This document shows, one piece after another, positions 61,646-64,000 of a stretch of DNA of 64,000 bases (the stretch's first letter is position 1; the number at the start of each line of letters is the position of its first letter). The position numbers and the translations under genes were made by a program. The notes beneath the pieces were generated by a model. It had not been told where the DNA came from. It did not search any database and worked only from the letters and a program-made list of their open reading frames with translations. This DNA comes from Neckera pumila (taxonomy: Eukaryota > Streptophyta > Bryopsida > Hypnales > Neckeraceae): assembly GCA_963969595.1 (NCBI GenBank), contig OZ018413.1, positions 13,629,711 to 13,693,710 of the forward strand, read 5' to 3'.

Positions 61646-62955
61646 AAAATTGCAAAAGCACTCATTGGAAGTCAAACTACTGTAGAAGTCCTCTTCTTTT
61701 CACAACAAAATTATGAGGATGAATAGTTGCATTTTTGCCTTACTAGAAGGATTCTTTGTCATCTATTGGACAAAAAATGTCAATGTTTAAGAATTCAATT
61801 CGAGGAAGTTCAATATGGACCTATGCGTGTATTGTACATGAAGCATGATTCTCTACTGTTTAAAACAACACCTGATTTCAGCACATACTATAATTGTCAC
61901 ATTTTGAGGAAAATACTACTCTGACAAATCAGAAGCACCCAAGAGGTATTCAAAATGTCTTTTGACATCCATTTCAAGTGCAACTAAGGTGTAAATACCC
62001 AAAACCATTAAAATAAGCAATATAGTTGGAGGCGCTTTTTCTAGGCGTCTTTATAAGGTGAAAGACCCCATTGCGGTCAAATGGCCCATGATGGACACCT
62101 AATGACCCTATTGTGGTTTTTTAGACCACAATCAATGGCCTTACATGGTAGTTATGGAGTAATTCGTGACCTTAATAGGTACTTCCAACCTTTCAAAGTA
62201 AAATTCTTTGTAAAAATTGATTTTTAAGGTCTTCCATGTTTGAAAATGTTGTGATTGCATTGGGTAGGAAGATGACCATATTGGATTCAAATTTTGTTGG
62301 TCATGAGGTAGCCTACAGACCCCTATGGGCTGATCACTTCAAAAATTCAGATCTAATTCATACTTGGTCCAAAAAATATAATTTCAAATGTCCTCAATGT
62401 CTCTCACACTTATCTTTGTGTGGGAAAAAATTTGAAAAATTTCAACAATGGCATGAGGGCACACTCCTAATTCTAACTGCAATGGGATCTTTTACTTTAG
62501 TTAGATTTTGTATTAGCAATTGAAAATCATTAATTTCCCCCCTAAAATAGGATTTTTGAATCAGACATGTAGTTACTATGAATTCTTAAAGTGGAAGCTC
62601 CATTAGTCTTTGAAGTTGTCATATAGCTTAGTCATAAAATCGACATCTAGATAATCAATAGTCAACTAATCACAAACAAGAGAATAGTTTCATGGCGCAC
62701 TGGAGGATACTTTCAATTAGAAGTCTACTTGTAAAAGATGGGTATAGGGACGGTTTTGGATGCTTTCACCTTATGAAATTTTGCAATTGTATTATAGAAC
62801 TTTGGAATAGTCTAAGGAATCCCAGCATTTGACATAAAAAATTGCATTTTTAATTTATCATCTCTAGACACTGACTAAGGAATCCCTTATAAATTCTTTT
62901 ACTAAACATTGATTCAGCATATAATTCCATCTGAATAAGTAATCTAAATAGTTCA
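61646..62955. other. Intergenic DNA, no gene recognised
   Basis: Frames at 61727-61924 and 62236-62523 are open, but no family is recognised and neither has coding-like flanks. Confidence 0.4.
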
Positions 62956-63146
62956 TGAGAAATTTTGTGAAAATGACGGTATTCCGTATGCCATTTTGAT
63001 GAAGTGCCATTTTAACCATCTAAAACAGGTGGACTTTAGAACGGCCATGCTAAACTATCTAAGACTTGTATAGATTTCAGAACGGTCGGTCTGAATTGTA
63101 AAAATGCCAAAGTTCTGGAATGGCGCCATTTTAATGAAATTTGCCA
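62956..63146. mobile_element. TA-target MITE, 190-bp family, copy 3 (inverse)
   Basis: Ends GGCGCCATTTTAATGAAATT then TGCCA; the left end TGAGAAATTTTGTGAAAATG is decayed. Interior AGATTTCAGAACGGTC and TGTAAAAATGCCAAAGTTCT match the reverse complement of copies 1 and 2. The TA at both sides has mutated (CA, TG). Confidence 0.7.
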
Positions 63147-64000
63147 TGTTCCTATATACTAGGACATATTGGTGATTTATCCAAGTGCTCCATAGCTACT
63201 AAAATTTATTGCTAAGAGTCTTTACAATTGACTAGTAAAGGTGCACCTATTTATTGTGTAGGATAAAGCACCTATAGTCATTATTCTTTTAAATGCAGTA
63301 CCTACATTTAAACTAAAAAGTGACATTAAAATCTAGATATAGAGAAACATAAAATGCACACAATTTTGAACATGATTGCTGTGAAGAACCTTTTTTCAAT
63401 TTTTGATACACTTGTATACAAACAATCATAATAATTTCATAACATATTCATACAATGTCCAAATAATACATGCTAAAGTGCTTTGGAATCCTTCTTCACT
63501 TGTCAATGAGTGAAACAATGAAGCAACTTGTTATGGTGGTAGTTGGTACTACCAGCTAGGCTAAGGATTTGCACTTGTAGAACTTTGTGGCGCTCGATCC
63601 TAAGTGGATTCCACTTTAGAGGCTTTGTAATATTGGTATTTGGACAAGGTTGTTGGAAGTGTTACATAGTTGATTAGATTTTTTGTTTGGTAGATTTTAG
63701 AAATTTTGGCATAATAATATAGAACATAAAGGCAATGACATACATTAGCAAGTACTCCAAGTTTTATAGAGCAATCTTTGGCAACATTCGGATCATAATG
63801 GCCAAGATGTTGATAACCATAAAGATGTGATATATAATACTCTAATTTTGAAAGAATTTCCTATTAATACTTATCAATTTAATGTTCAAATATCTAGGAG
63901 CGCCCTATTGTAAATTTCAGCAAAAACTAGTTATCCTATAATGGAGGCTGTTACAGTGGAACTTCTCTGAGTACATAATGCCAAGAGTATGCAATAAGAG
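63147..64000. other. AT-rich intergenic DNA, no gene seen
   Basis: No gene or element end supported up to the window edge. Confidence 0.45.

Overview
The window is nuclear DNA of a land plant. It is AT-rich, its genes have spliceosomal GT-AG introns, and it encodes a cytosolic ribosomal protein and a secreted class III peroxidase, a plant-specific enzyme family. It also carries a non-chromovirus Ty3-type LTR retrotransposon. I cannot name the species; nothing in the sequence decides between bryophyte, lycophyte, fern and seed plant.

Three intact host genes are readable. (1) 13510-15028 (+) has two exons and encodes a predicted 303-residue organelle-targeted membrane protein of a family I do not recognise. 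(2) 16433-18060 (-) has four exons and encodes 40S ribosomal protein eS19 (RPS19, 142 aa), with telo-box motifs in its promoter and first intron. (3) 52948-56914 (+) has five exons and encodes a class III peroxidase. Its catalytic distal histidine sits in a 28-nt micro-exon, and its last intron is swollen by two transposon insertions. A fourth gene-like stretch, 9283-10007 (-), is an intronless, frameshifted copy of translation elongation factor eEF1B, probably a retro-pseudogene.

The rest is layered mobile DNA. A 7-kb degenerate Ty3-type retrotransposon (29583-36577, transcribed on the minus strand) keeps both LTRs, a primer-binding site and a polypurine tract, but its reading frames are broken. 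It carries an extra RNase H-like domain upstream of gag. It sits inside one of four copies of a roughly 230-bp repeat, and that whole block is bracketed by inverted arms at about 24.4-25.4 kb and 38.0-38.5 kb.

The main discovery is a swarm of non-autonomous DNA elements, at least a dozen in 64 kb. They start TTAACCCCTAAAG and end CTTTAGGGGTTAA, with several unrelated or inverted interiors. Three copies sit in other repeats whose sister copies show the empty site, and in each case a TTAA is duplicated. TTAA duplication with CCC-starting ends is the hallmark of the piggyBac superfamily, which is little known from plants. One member (48765-49515) is a hairpin over its whole length, and one lies in the peroxidase gene. 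Other DNA elements include CACTA-like, Mutator-like and TA-target (Stowaway-like) MITEs, several nested in each other, and a tRNA-derived SINE-like segment.
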